DNA from: Akkermansiaceae bacterium
Lineage (GTDB): Bacteria; Verrucomicrobiota; Verrucomicrobiia; Verrucomicrobiales; DEV007
Length of the DNA stretch: 64,000 nucleotides
Assembly (NCBI GenBank): GCA_024233085.1
Contig: JACKQC010000002.1
Span: forward strand, 310,001 to 374,000
Direction: 5' to 3'
Positions within the stretch are counted from its first letter, which is position 1. Each line of letters starts with the position of its first letter. The position numbers and the translations under genes are program-made. Shown in pieces: positions 8,843-17,170 of the stretch. The notes under the pieces are model-generated. The model did no database searches and was not told the origin of the DNA. It saw nothing but the letters and a program-made list of their open reading frames with translations.

Positions 8843-9334
8843 TCAGGCGAAATCGGCAAACAAGGCGCCGACCCCGGATTCCGCGGCCGCCAATCGGTCA
8901 ACGGGAAGGGAATTGCGTCCGAGGCGAATCGTTTGGAGCTGCGAGGGCTGAGTTGATTGGGAGAAATCGTCCGGAAGCGCGGTCAGCCGGTTTCCGGTGA
9001 GATCGAACTCCCGGAGCTGGGAGAGTTGGGAAAAGCCGTTGGGAAGGGCGAAGATTCGATTTTTGGAGAGCTTGAGTGCTTGCGGCGCGGCAAGTCGAAA
9101 AAAATCGTCCGAGAACTCCATGAGTTGGTTTTCACCGAGATCAGGAATTTCGAGTTGAACGAGATTTGAATGATCTGGAGACAGCGAGCCGAGTTTGTTT
9201 CCAAATGGATTCAAGATCTGAAGTTGAAGGACCAATCGTTGCTCCAGGGTTCTTCGGTCATCGGCGTTTCCAGCGGTTGCGGGCGCGGTGTGACCGGCTC
9301 CGCGAAACGGCACAAGCCCAAACGCCAACACCAC
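8843..9334 (-). CDS. Leucine-rich-repeat protein, short
   Basis: 163 residues. Residues ~55-150 hold about four leucine-rich repeats of the ~23-residue bacterial type: LVQLEIPDLGENQLMEF, LKLSKNRIFALPNGFSQL, LREFDLTGNRLTALPDDFSQ and LQTIRLGRNSLPVDRL. The LxxLxLxxNxLxxLP spacing is clear. The N-terminus (VLAFGLVPFRGAGHTAPATAG) is weakly hydrophobic and could be a poor signal peptide. Such domains are protein-binding scaffolds; no catalytic or anchoring domain is attached, so no function is assigned. The gene start faces a palindromic element and the 21-bp array. The repeat region resembles the ends of longer LRR proteins, so this may be a shortened copy. Confidence 0.6.
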   Translation of the reverse strand: MVLAFGLVPFRGAGHTAPATAGNADDRRTLEQRLVLQLQILNPFGNKLGSLSPDHSNLVQLEIPDLGENQLMEFSDDFFRLAAPQALKLSKNRIFALPNGFSQLSQLREFDLTGNRLTALPDDFSQSTQPSQLQTIRLGRNSLPVDRLAAAESGVGALFADFA

Positions 9335-9372
9335 CGGCGACCCGACTCGTTCCGCGCCCGGAAACCGGCCGG

Positions 9373-9409
9373 CCCAACAGGGTTGGGTCGGGGACTCAAC
9401 CCTGTTGGA
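9373..9409. repeat. Interspersed palindrome, copy 1
   Basis: CCAACAGGGTTGGGTC pairs with GACTCAACCCTGTTGG around a short loop, giving a 16-bp stem with one wobble position. It belongs to the AACAGGGTT / AACCCTGT family found across the window. This copy lies upstream of the LRR gene start and at the edge of the 21-bp array, not between convergent stops. Confidence 0.8.
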
Positions 9410-9436
9410 CCGGTCGCCCGGGCACGGGAAAAATCG

Positions 9437-9857
9437 TTTTTCCCATGGGAATGGAGACTTTTCCCATGGGAATGGAGGCTTTTCCCATGGGAATGGAGGC
9501 TTTTCCCATGGGAACGGAGGCTATTCCCATGGGTACCGGGCCTTTTCCCATGGGAACGGAGGCTATTCCCATGGGTACCGGGCCTTTTCCCATGGGAACC
9601 GGGGCTATTCCCATGGGTACCGGGCCTTTTCCCATGGGTACCGGGGCTATTCCCATGGGAACCGGGGCTATTCCCATGGGTACCGGGGCTATTCCCATGG
9701 GAATGGAGGCTGTTCCCATGGGAAACGCGCCAAACCCCGCGGGTCCGGGCGTTTTTCCCATGGATTTCGCACTGTTTCCCGCGGTCGCGGGGCCTGATCC
9801 CATGGGAAAAGGCGTCGAGCCCATGGGAACGGAGACTTTTCCCGGTGGTCATGGGGC
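9437..9857. repeat. 21-bp tandem repeat array with CCCATGGG palindromic cores (~20 units)
   Basis: About 20 consecutive units of exactly 21 bp. Fourteen are near-identical and centred on the perfect palindrome TTCCCATGGGAA or the variant CCCATGGGTACC; the last six, from about 9731, are degenerate but keep the period. Because 21 is a multiple of three and stops are absent, several frames on both strands stay open and spell heptapeptide repeats such as FPMGTEA. No frame has a convincing start, signal peptide or flanking domain, so I read the array as DNA-level structure. It fills the gap between the LRR gene start and the 3' end of hflX. Confidence 0.9.
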
Positions 9858-9892
9858 AAACGCAACGAAGGGGGGAGGATGATTCCCCTTCG

Positions 9893-9960
9893 CGGAGTCA
9901 CGATTCCGTGGCGATGGATGGATGGATGGATGGGGTGGGGCGAGGCGTCCCCGCCGACCC
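9893..9960. repeat. Interspersed repeat with an ATGG microsatellite
   Basis: The stretch with GCGGAGTCACGATTCCGTGG, four ATGG units and GGGGTGGGGCGAGGCGTCC matches, in reverse complement, the right side of the inverted repeat at 20034-20100, where fewer ATCC units are present. It abuts the hflX stop (9964), beside a half palindrome arm (ACCCTGTT). Confidence 0.65.
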
Positions 9961-9963
9961 TGT

Positions 9964-11283
9964 TCAGGCCAAGACGAATCCCTCAAGTCGATGCCTCAGG
10001 GCGTTGGGCACGACGGCGGTGACGAGCACGTCGTTTCCCTCGTAGTCCTGGCTGACGATCTTTCCCTCCCGGTGGAGGAGGGCGACGAGATCCTGCCGCG
10101 ACTGGGGGATGCGCAGCTTCATCCGGGTGACGCGATCGACGAGCATGTCGCCGAGCTTGTTGACCAGGGCGTCGATCCCCTCGCCGGTGCGGACGGAAAC
10201 CGGGATGGCGCCGCCGCCGTTGAAGCGGTGCTTCAGCTCGTGGAGGCGGTCGGGATCGGCGTCGAGCAGATCGATCTTGTTCAGGACGACGACGGTGGGT
10301 TTGCCGCCGGCGCCCAGTTCCTCGAGCACGCCGACGGTGGTGCGGTAGAAATCCTCGGCATGGGGCGAGGAGGCGTCGAGCACGTGGATCAGGAAATCGG
10401 CGAGCACGGACTCCTCCAGCGTGGCTTTGAAGGCCTCGACGAGGCGGTGGGGCAGGTTGCGCACGAAGCCGACGGTGTCGGTGAGCAGCAGAGGCTGGCC
10501 GTCGGGCAGCTCGACGCGCCGGGTGGTGGGGTCGAGGGTGGCGAAGAGCTTGTCCTCGGCGAGGACGTCGGCGCCGGCGAGCCGGTTGAGCAGGCTGGAC
10601 TTGCCGGCGTTGGTGTAGCCGACGATGGCGGCGTGCGGAATGCCCTCGGACACGCGCTGTTTGCGCTGGGTCTCGCGGTTCCGCCGGACGGCCTCGAGTT
10701 CGCGCTTGGTGCGGTCGATGCGTTTGCGGGCGAGCCGGCGGTCGACCTCGATCTGCTGCTCGCCCTCGCCGCGGGCCGCCGCGCCGCCGCCTTTGCCGCC
10801 TCCGGCTCCGCCGCGCTGGCGGTCGAGGTGGGCCCACATGCGGGCGAGGCGCGGCAGCGAGTACTGCATCCGCGCGAGATCGACCTGGAGCCGGGCCTCG
10901 CGGGTCTGGGCGCGCATTTTGAAAATGTCGAGGATGACCTCCTCGCGGTCGATGACGGTGAGGTTGCCGGCTTCCTCCCAGGCGCGCTGCTGCATCGGGG
11001 CCAACTCGTTGTCGAAGACGATGCAGTCGGCGTCGAGTTCCTTCGCCCGGTCGATCAGCTCGTCGCATTTGCCGGTGCCGGTGAGGTAGCGGGTGTTCCG
11101 GTCGCGGACGAAGACGCAGGCGCGCCCGACGATGCCGATGCCGAGGGTGCCGACGAGTTCGGCCAGCTCGTCGAGCAGGCTTTCGGCCTCGTCGGCGTCG
11201 CTCCGGTCGAAGTACACGCCGATCAGGAAGGCGCGCTCCACCATCCGCGGTTTCTCGCGGACGTCGAACATCTGCATCGTCAT
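9964..11283 (-). CDS. hflX: Ribosome-associated GTPase HflX
   Basis: 439 residues, the usual length. The N-terminal HflX domain (~15-180) has GRACVFVRDRNTRYLTGTGK followed by the DCIVFDNELAPMQQR segment diagnostic of the family; a basic coiled-coil linker (~185-235) carries a Gly/Ala-rich insertion (GGAGGGKGGGAAARG). The GTPase domain follows, with Walker A GYTNAGKSS, the G2 threonine region LFATLDPTTRRV, G3 DTVGF and G4 NKID. HflX binds the 50S subunit and splits stalled ribosomes under stress. ATG at 11283 is preceded on the same strand by intergenic DNA shared with the divergent PQQ-propeller gene (11401). The stop lies in repeat-derived sequence. Confidence 0.95.
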   Translation of the reverse strand: MTMQMFDVREKPRMVERAFLIGVYFDRSDADEAESLLDELAELVGTLGIGIVGRACVFVRDRNTRYLTGTGKCDELIDRAKELDADCIVFDNELAPMQQRAWEEAGNLTVIDREEVILDIFKMRAQTREARLQVDLARMQYSLPRLARMWAHLDRQRGGAGGGKGGGAAARGEGEQQIEVDRRLARKRIDRTKRELEAVRRNRETQRKQRVSEGIPHAAIVGYTNAGKSSLLNRLAGADVLAEDKLFATLDPTTRRVELPDGQPLLLTDTVGFVRNLPHRLVEAFKATLEESVLADFLIHVLDASSPHAEDFYRTTVGVLEELGAGGKPTVVVLNKIDLLDADPDRLHELKHRFNGGGAIPVSVRTGEGIDALVNKLGDMLVDRVTRMKLRIPQSRQDLVALLHREGKIVSQDYEGNDVLVTAVVPNALRHRLEGFVLA

Positions 11284-11400
11284 CGCGCGAACGATAGCGC
11301 GGATTCGGCGGGGCGCGACTGTGGGGAACGGACGCCCCTTGGGAAAAGTCCGCCTCCACCGTGGTCATCCGGAAAACCCCGTGCTAGGATGCGGGCGGCG

Positions 11401-12645
11401 ATGAAACAGACACTTCCCATTGTCGAAAGACCGAACCGGGCGAGGCGGATCGGGATGATGCTGTGGCTGGCCGGATGCGCGGCGGCGACGGCGGGCGATT
11501 GGCCGAACTATCGCGGCCCGGACCATAACGGGATCAGCGCCGAGACCGATTGGAAGTCCGACTGGGGCGAGGCGGGGCCGACGGTGCTGTGGCGGACCGA
11601 GGTCGGCAAGGGCTCGTCGTCGGTGGCGGTCGCCGGCGGACGGGTCTTCACCATGGGCAACCGCGGCGAAACGGAGCCGGAGGAGGAGGACGTCGTCTCC
11701 TGTCTCGACGCGGAGACGGGCAAGACGCTCTGGACCCACCGCTATCCCTGCCCGCTGCTGCCGAAATATTACGAGGGCGGAACGCTCTCCACGCCCACGG
11801 TGGACGGCGACTTCGTCTATACGATCTCGAAGACGGGGGATTTCCTCTGTTTTGAGGCGGCCACGGGCAAGGTGGTCTGGGAGCGGCAACTGAACCGGGA
11901 GCTGGGCTTCGAGCTTCCGACCTGGCATTTTTCGAGTTCGGCGCTGGTCGCGGGCGAGCGGTTGATCCTGGACGTCGGCATGGCCGGCGCCGCCTTCGAC
12001 AAGAAAACCGGAGAGCTGCTCTGGGAAAACGGCCGCGAGGTGTGCGGCTATTCCACGCCCGTGCCGGCGACCCTCGGCGGGGTCGAATGCGCGGTGATCT
12101 GCGGGGCGGATTCCATCCTCGCGGTGCGGATCGCCGACGGCGAACTGCTGTGGCGCCACCCGTTTTTCAACAAGCACAAGGCCAACGCGGGCGACGCCAT
12201 CGTCGAGGGCGACGAGGTGTTCGCCTCCAGCGCCTACGGTCGCGGCTGCGCCAAGATCCGGGTCGCCGGCGGGGCGGTGACGCCGGTGTTCGACACCACC
12301 GTGATGCGCAACCTGCAAAGCTCCTGCGTTCTGTGGAAAGGCCACCTCTACGGCTTCGACGAGACGCGCCTCAAATGCATCGACTTCAAGGATGGCCGCG
12401 AACGATGGAACGCCAGGGCCATGGGCAAGGCGTCGCTTTCGCTGTGCGCCGACGGGCGGATGCTCATCATGACCGACCAGAGCGAACTGGTGGTCGCCCG
12501 GGCCAACCCGGAGGCCTTCGAAGTCGCCGCCCGCGCGCAAGTGCTGTCGCGCTCGATGTCCCGGACCGCGCCGGTGCTGGCCAACGGCCGGATCTTTCTC
12601 CGAAACGCCAGGGGGGAACTGGCTTGCCTGGACGTGCGACGATGA
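11401..12645 (+). CDS. PQQ-binding-like beta-propeller protein (WD40-like PQQ repeats)
   Basis: 414 residues. The N-terminal hydrophobic segment MMLWLAGCAAATAG acts as a signal peptide; the Cys could be a lipobox. The body is a beta-propeller built of PQQ-type blades: repeated pairs such as VVSCLDAETGKTLWTHRY, FLCFEAATGKVVWERQL, AAFDKKTGELLWENG and LAVRIADGELLWRHPF. No dehydrogenase catalytic residues are evident, so this is likely a periplasmic scaffold or sugar-binding propeller of the type common in Verrucomicrobia. The last codons overlap the next gene in an ATGA, implying translational coupling with the FGE-like gene. An alternative ATG lies 12 bp upstream. Confidence 0.85.
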   Translation: MKQTLPIVERPNRARRIGMMLWLAGCAAATAGDWPNYRGPDHNGISAETDWKSDWGEAGPTVLWRTEVGKGSSSVAVAGGRVFTMGNRGETEPEEEDVVSCLDAETGKTLWTHRYPCPLLPKYYEGGTLSTPTVDGDFVYTISKTGDFLCFEAATGKVVWERQLNRELGFELPTWHFSSSALVAGERLILDVGMAGAAFDKKTGELLWENGREVCGYSTPVPATLGGVECAVICGADSILAVRIADGELLWRHPFFNKHKANAGDAIVEGDEVFASSAYGRGCAKIRVAGGAVTPVFDTTVMRNLQSSCVLWKGHLYGFDETRLKCIDFKDGRERWNARAMGKASLSLCADGRMLIMTDQSELVVARANPEAFEVAARAQVLSRSMSRTAPVLANGRIFLRNARGELACLDVRR

Positions 12646-13424
12646 ATGCCACGCGAATCGTTTTCCTCCCGATCCTCGTCGCGCTGCTGGCGGCGACGGC
12701 GGCCGGCGGCCCCGAGCCGAAGCCGGGCGACACGGTGACCAACTCCGTCGGCATGAAGCTGGCCTTCATTCCGCCGGGCCGGTTCACCATGGGGAGCCCC
12801 GACTCCGAGCCCGACCGCATCCCGAACGAAAAGCGGAGCGAGGCGATTTTCGAGAAGGGATTCCGGATCGGCGTCACCGAGGTGACGCAGAAGCAATGGC
12901 GCGAGGTCATGGGAACGGACCCGTCCTTCTTCAAGGGAGACGACCGGCCGGTCGAGCACATCACCTGGCACGAGGCCCGGGAATTCTGCGCCCGGCTCGG
13001 CGAAAAGGAGAAAAAGCGCTGCCGCTTGCCGAGCGAGGCGGAATGGGAATACGCCTGCCGCGCCGGAACGGTGACGGCTTACAACACCGGAAAGGACAAG
13101 GCCGCCCTCGGCGAGGCCGGATGGTACCTCGGGAACAGCGGCAACCAGTCGCACCCCGTCGGCCTCAAGAAACCCAACGCCTGGGGCCTCCACGACATGC
13201 ACGGCAACGTTTCCGAATGGTGCGCCGAACGGCCCGAGAGCGAGGTGGACCACTACGACACCGGGTCCGCTCAATTGGAGCGGGAGGAAAACGCCGGGCG
13301 CGATCATCGCGGCGGTTCCTGGGGCCTCGGCGCCAGCGACTGCCGCTCCGCCGCCCGCCACCGGAATTCGGGGAATTACCGGTATTTCGATCTGGGATTC
13401 CGGGTGCTTTGCGAGGTTGAGTGA
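12642..13424 (+). CDS. Secreted FGE-sulfatase (SUMF1) domain protein, one active-site Cys missing
   Basis: 260 residues with a signal peptide (FLPILVALLAATAAGG). The rest is one formylglycine-generating-enzyme-fold domain: NSVGMKLAFIPPGRFTMGS, EVTQKQWREVMGTDPSFF, RLPSEAEWEYACRAG, NAWGLHDMHGNVSEWC and DHRGGSWGLGASDCRSAARH, ending LGFRVLCEVE. In true FGEs the penultimate block has two copper-binding cysteines (GGSxxCxxxxC); here the first is a Leu and only the second remains, so formylglycine synthesis is doubtful although a sulfatase lies at 25.3 kb. The start overlaps the PQQ-propeller stop. A role as ligand-binding partner of that propeller is an inference. Confidence 0.85.
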   Translation: MNATRIVFLPILVALLAATAAGGPEPKPGDTVTNSVGMKLAFIPPGRFTMGSPDSEPDRIPNEKRSEAIFEKGFRIGVTEVTQKQWREVMGTDPSFFKGDDRPVEHITWHEAREFCARLGEKEKKRCRLPSEAEWEYACRAGTVTAYNTGKDKAALGEAGWYLGNSGNQSHPVGLKKPNAWGLHDMHGNVSEWCAERPESEVDHYDTGSAQLEREENAGRDHRGGSWGLGASDCRSAARHRNSGNYRYFDLGFRVLCEVE

Positions 13425-13456
13425 GTTGGAAAAGCCCGGGGAACCAAACCGTGGAT

Positions 13457-13470
13457 TCAGGGCACCCTGA
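13457..13470. terminator. Hairpin between convergent genes
   Basis: TCAGGG and CCCTGA form a 6-bp stem separated by CA, 33 bp after the FGE-like stop and 13 bp before the stop of the opposing gene. There is no T-run, so the terminator reading rests on position. Confidence 0.35.
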
Positions 13471-13482
13471 GATCGGATCCGT

Positions 13483-14673
13483 TCACTCCGACACCCCCGC
13501 CTCCGGCAATTCCCCGCACAGGGCGAAGGCCTTGAGCGCTTCGACGGTCGCGATGTAGGTGATGTAGTGGTAGTTGCCCCGATAGAGCGAGTGCATCCAC
13601 CAGCGGCCGCTGACGCGCTGCTCGGCGCGAAGCCAGGCGAGGCCGCGCCGGATGCGCTCGTCCCCGGCCGGCACGCCTCCCTGCCGCATCAGGACGATGG
13701 CGAGCGCGGTCAGGTAAGGGTCGCTGGCCGGCATGTCGGCGTCGGGCAGGCTCGCGATGAGCGTGAGCACGGTGTCGCTCATCTGGAAATGCCAGTCCTC
13801 GACGGCCGAAAAGTCGCGGGTGGACCAGCCGCCGTCGGCGTGCTGTTTCGCGGTGAGCAACGCGAGCGCGCTCTCGCGATCGGACGCGGTGACCAGTTCC
13901 GGGAAATAGTGGCCCAACTGAAGCCGGAGCACGCGATCGAAATCGTTGCGCGGGGGCGCGCCGCGGAGCCAGGCCTTCATTTTCTCGACCCGCGCCCGGA
14001 GGTCGGGTTCGGCGTCATGGAGTCCCTCGAGCCATCCCGGCGCGGCGGTCACGGCCCGAGCGGCCTGAAGGGTGAGTTCGAAGTCGGTCGTGATGTGCGG
14101 AATCTCCACCTCGCCATAACTCACGAACGAACCGTCCGCCGACTGGCGCAGCATCATGTCGCGCAGGGAACGTTCGGTGGTTTCGGAAAGCTTTCCGGTC
14201 AGGTGACGGTCCCACTCCGCCAGGCCGATCGACCGCCAGATGGACGTCCACGAACCGGGATGGTATTTCAGCCCGTTTTTTTCGACTTCCGCGGAGCCGG
14301 GCTTCTCCGGAATCGAGCCGGTGAAATCGGCGAGCACTTCGTCCCTCGGCCGGCCGAGCAGGGGGCTGAGCGCGGGCCGCTCGCTCAGGTAAGGGCCGGT
14401 GGTGTGGCAATTGACGCAGGTCTTTTCCCGGACCCAGGCCACCGCGCCGTCGTCGAGGTATTTCGCCGCCGCCCGCACCGAGTCCGGCCCGAAAGCCTTC
14501 ACCCTCGGCTCGTCGGCGGTCGGGATCGGCACCGCGATGCCTTCGGTTTCGTATTGAAAAACCGGCTTGGGTTTCGGGTTCGCCGCCGGCTTTGACGCGG
14601 GAGGCGCGTCGGCCGCCGCGGCCGCGGCCAGCGTGGCGACCGAGAGAGACAAAAAAATGCGGGCGAGCTTCAT
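13483..14673 (-). CDS. Secreted prenyltransferase/squalene-oxidase-repeat protein with a CxxCH heme motif
   Basis: 396 residues, with a signal peptide (IFLSLSVATLAAAAAADA) and a Pro-rich linker. A CVNCH c-type heme motif lies at residues 86-90. The following ~300 residues carry repeated helical blocks typical of alpha/alpha toroids of the terpene-cyclase or prenyltransferase-repeat superfamily (LRDMMLRQSADGSFVSYGE, LLTAKQHADGGWSTRDFSA, GLAWLRAEQRVSGRWWMHSL). The catalytic DXDD motif of squalene cyclases is not visible. Similar Planctomycete/Verrucomicrobial proteins are exported and of unknown role. A single covalently bound heme on a toroid would suggest redox or ligand sensing. It shares orientation with the FAD oxidoreductase just upstream (29-bp gap). 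Confidence 0.75.
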   Translation of the reverse strand: MKLARIFLSLSVATLAAAAAADAPPASKPAANPKPKPVFQYETEGIAVPIPTADEPRVKAFGPDSVRAAAKYLDDGAVAWVREKTCVNCHTTGPYLSERPALSPLLGRPRDEVLADFTGSIPEKPGSAEVEKNGLKYHPGSWTSIWRSIGLAEWDRHLTGKLSETTERSLRDMMLRQSADGSFVSYGEVEIPHITTDFELTLQAARAVTAAPGWLEGLHDAEPDLRARVEKMKAWLRGAPPRNDFDRVLRLQLGHYFPELVTASDRESALALLTAKQHADGGWSTRDFSAVEDWHFQMSDTVLTLIASLPDADMPASDPYLTALAIVLMRQGGVPAGDERIRRGLAWLRAEQRVSGRWWMHSLYRGNYHYITYIATVEALKAFALCGELPEAGVSE

Positions 14674-14702
14674 CGGGATTGGGGCCGATCCGAATCAAAT
14701 CC

Positions 14703-16259
14703 TCACGCCGACGCCGCGACCCGCCCCTCCGCGTCGGCGCGGATTTCGCCGAGCGCCTGGCTGACCTCGGAAAAGGGAATCTCGTGCGGCAAAGTCCTCG
14801 TCTTTGCCGACAGCGCGGCGGTCACGCCGGCGGCTTCGCCCATGGTGACGGCGTCGCCGGTGACGCGGTAGCTGCTGTGGGCGATGAACCCGCCGCTGAT
14901 GCAGCGGCCGGCCATCAAGAGACCCGACACGTCGCGGGCGATGAGGGCGCGCAGGGGGATGTCGTAGGGCTTCGATTTGAAGGGCTTCGACTCGATGCCC
15001 TTGGTCTCGTCCGGTTTCGTCGAATGCACGTCGATGCCGAAGGTGACGCGGCAAATGCCGTCCTCGAAGGTGGCGCCGTCGCGGAGATCCTCGTCTTTCA
15101 CATAATACCGGCCGAGAATGCGGCGTCCCTCGCGGGTGCCGATCTGCTCGGCGGTGCCCATGAGATCGATGCCGGCCCACGGACCGCCCAGCTTGCGGAG
15201 CGACGCGGCGAGCGCGTGGACCTCCCGCCGCGCCTGGAGGGTGGCCTCGCTGACCTCGTCGGCGTTGATGGCGGAGGCGTTGTACTGGTGGTTCACCATC
15301 ATGGCGTAGAGGCCGTCGCGGATCTCGAAGATGGTCGGCCCGCCGTAGGAGGGCTCGATCCCGGCGCGGCGGAACTCGGCGAGCAGGTTCGACTTCGGGT
15401 TGCCGAGCCCGCGCGGTTCGCACTGGCCGCGGATGAAGGCGGCGATGCCGTCGGTGTCGCAGCCGGTGAAGATCGTCATCAGGCTCATCGGCTGGGTCAC
15501 GCCGTCGCCGGGCCGTCCGTATTCGAACCCGCACCCGGCCTGCGCCGCGAGATCGCCGTCGCCCGTGCAATCGACAAACGCCTTCGCCGTCCACGCCTCG
15601 CGGCCGGATTTCGACTCCGTCAGCACGGTGGTCAGACGGTCGTTGTCGTCCGCCACCGCGCCGACGACGCGCGTGTGGAGCCGGATCGTGACGCCGGACT
15701 CTAGCAGGAGATTCTCCAGCGCCAGCTTCATCGGCTCCGGATGATAGACGAAGGAGCTTTCCACATAACGCCCCAGCTTGTCCGTCTCGAGCCGGGCGAC
15801 CAGTTCGCGCATGATGCCCGGTTTGTTCTTGCTGTCGATGATCCAGGAGAGCATCCCGGCGGTCCACACGCCCCCGACGCAGCCGTTGACCTCGAGAAGC
15901 GCCGTTTTAGCCCCCGACCGGGCCGACGCCAGCGCGGCGGTGAAGCCGGCCGGGCCGCCGCCGCAGACGATGACATCGAAATCCGCGCGCACCGGGATGT
16001 CGCGCGCCGCCTCGTGAAAGGCGGCCCCGTCCTCCGCCAGCGCGCCCGTGGTGGGCGAGTGCTTGCCTTTCAGCGAAGCCGGCAGCGAGTCGGGCGCGCT
16101 GTCGTTGCCGCCTCCCCGCCGCGGCGCCGCGGGTTTGGGACGGTTTCCCGGGTTCACCCGGTCTTGTCCGGCGGCGAGGCCGGCGCTTCCGGCGAGAGCG
16201 CCCGCGCCGGCGGCGAGTTGGCGGGCGAATTCACGACGATTGAGAGGGTTCTGGGCCAT
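14703..16259 (-). CDS. Tat-exported FAD-dependent oxidoreductase (FAD_oxidored family)
   Basis: 518 residues from ATG 16259; an alternative ATG lies 12 bp upstream. A Tat signal opens the protein (NRREFARQLAAGAGALAGS). After a ~70-residue linker, the FAD-binding Rossmann motif VIVCGGGPAGFTAALASARSG begins the catalytic domain, with the GCVGGVWTAGMLSWIID segment and the CTGDGDLAAQAG block expected for FAD_oxidored proteins, and near the C-terminus GLLMAGRCISGGFIAHSS followed by the FAD-contacting GEAAGVTAAL. Members are secreted flavoenzymes of polysaccharide degraders with unknown substrates. It is upstream of and probably cotranscribed with the CxxCH toroid gene, which could be its electron partner; that link is inference from adjacency. 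Confidence 0.88.
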   Translation of the reverse strand: MAQNPLNRREFARQLAAGAGALAGSAGLAAGQDRVNPGNRPKPAAPRRGGGNDSAPDSLPASLKGKHSPTTGALAEDGAAFHEAARDIPVRADFDVIVCGGGPAGFTAALASARSGAKTALLEVNGCVGGVWTAGMLSWIIDSKNKPGIMRELVARLETDKLGRYVESSFVYHPEPMKLALENLLLESGVTIRLHTRVVGAVADDNDRLTTVLTESKSGREAWTAKAFVDCTGDGDLAAQAGCGFEYGRPGDGVTQPMSLMTIFTGCDTDGIAAFIRGQCEPRGLGNPKSNLLAEFRRAGIEPSYGGPTIFEIRDGLYAMMVNHQYNASAINADEVSEATLQARREVHALAASLRKLGGPWAGIDLMGTAEQIGTREGRRILGRYYVKDEDLRDGATFEDGICRVTFGIDVHSTKPDETKGIESKPFKSKPYDIPLRALIARDVSGLLMAGRCISGGFIAHSSYRVTGDAVTMGEAAGVTAALSAKTRTLPHEIPFSEVSQALGEIRADAEGRVAASA

Positions 16260-16501
16260 GGCGGTCACCATTCAACCACGGTTTTCGCCGAATGGCACGG
16301 ATTTGGTGGGCATGGTTCGAAACGCGAACGAGCGATCGGCGGTCGCGAACCGCGGCATGGCCGTCCCGGCCATGTTTTCGCGGAAGGAGCACTCTTCCGA
16401 AAGCCCCGCCTTCCAACCGTCCTGTGTCCCAATTCCCCGCAATGGCCGCAATCCCGGCCCTGTCCGGCGCCGGTGAGCCGGGGATATTGGCGGCCCAATC
16501 G

Positions 16502-17170
16502 ATGCGGACTCTCCGGACAGTTTTGATCCCGACCGTGGCGCCGGTGCTTCTGGCGGCGGCCGCCTCCTCCGCGCCGGCGGCGCCGGACGGGGACGACGAC
16601 GCCCTGCCCGAGCCCGTTTCGGCGGAGCATTTCGAGGCCGTGCTGGAGCATTCGCCCTTCCTCCGAATCCTCGATCCCTCGGAGACCTTCAGCCTGCGCG
16701 GCGTGGCCGTGATCGGCGACGAAACGGTCGCCACCCTCTACAACCGCGACACCAAGCAGACGATCCGCGTCACCGAAAGCGCGGCGGCCCCCAAACCGGC
16801 CGAGCCGCGCCTCGTCGACGTCACCGAATCGCCCGATCTCACCGCCGTCTCGGTCCGGATCGCGGTCGAAGGCGAGACGGTCGAACTGTTTTACGAACCC
16901 GAGCGCGTCACCCCCGCGCCGTCGGAGTCCTCGAAATACCGGCACAAGCACTACGACGTGAAGTTCGACTCCAAAGGCCACGCCATCCCGCCCGAGGACC
17001 TGATCAAGAAGTATCATTCCCTGTCCGACAAACAGCGCGACCTTTATCGAAAGTGGCGCGATGCCTACTACGCGAAGCACCCGGACATCCGCGACAGCGA
17101 AAAGCGTTTCCCCATCGTCGATCGCGTCATCGACACCATCAAAGCCGGCAAAACCCCGCCGCGTCCCTGA
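16502..17170 (+). CDS. Secreted hypothetical protein
   Basis: 222 residues from ATG 16502, chosen because it starts a signal peptide (TLRTVLIPTVAPVLLAAAAS); the frame is open further upstream without one. The mature part has no family I recognise. Residues ~30-140 look like short beta strands (FLRILDPSETFSLRGVAVIG, LTAVSVRIAVEGETVELFYE); the C-terminal third is basic and helical (LSDKQRDLYRKWRDAYYAKH) with many Tyr and Lys. It is divergent from the FAD oxidoreductase (243-bp gap). Strong GC third-position bias and codon use like its neighbours support a real gene. Confidence 0.65.
   Translation: MRTLRTVLIPTVAPVLLAAAASSAPAAPDGDDDALPEPVSAEHFEAVLEHSPFLRILDPSETFSLRGVAVIGDETVATLYNRDTKQTIRVTESAAAPKPAEPRLVDVTESPDLTAVSVRIAVEGETVELFYEPERVTPAPSESSKYRHKHYDVKFDSKGHAIPPEDLIKKYHSLSDKQRDLYRKWRDAYYAKHPDIRDSEKRFPIVDRVIDTIKAGKTPPRP

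Noticed and set aside
9437..9857. CRISPR array
   Set aside because: Units are 21 bp and directly abutting, with no unique spacers and no cas genes in the window.
9166..9882. Heptapeptide-repeat protein (FPMGTEA type) over the 21-bp array
   Set aside because: Several frames on both strands are open through the array, no frame has a convincing start, signal or flanking domain, and the repeat symmetry is at DNA level.
12642..13424. Functional formylglycine-generating enzyme for the 25.3-kb sulfatase
   Set aside because: The first catalytic Cys position is Leu in the GGSW block and the gene is 12 kb away in an operon with a propeller protein.
16292..16501. N-terminal extension of the secreted hypothetical gene
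   Set aside because: The 70 extra residues are Arg/Trp/Pro-rich without domain features, and ATG 16502 starts a proper signal peptide.
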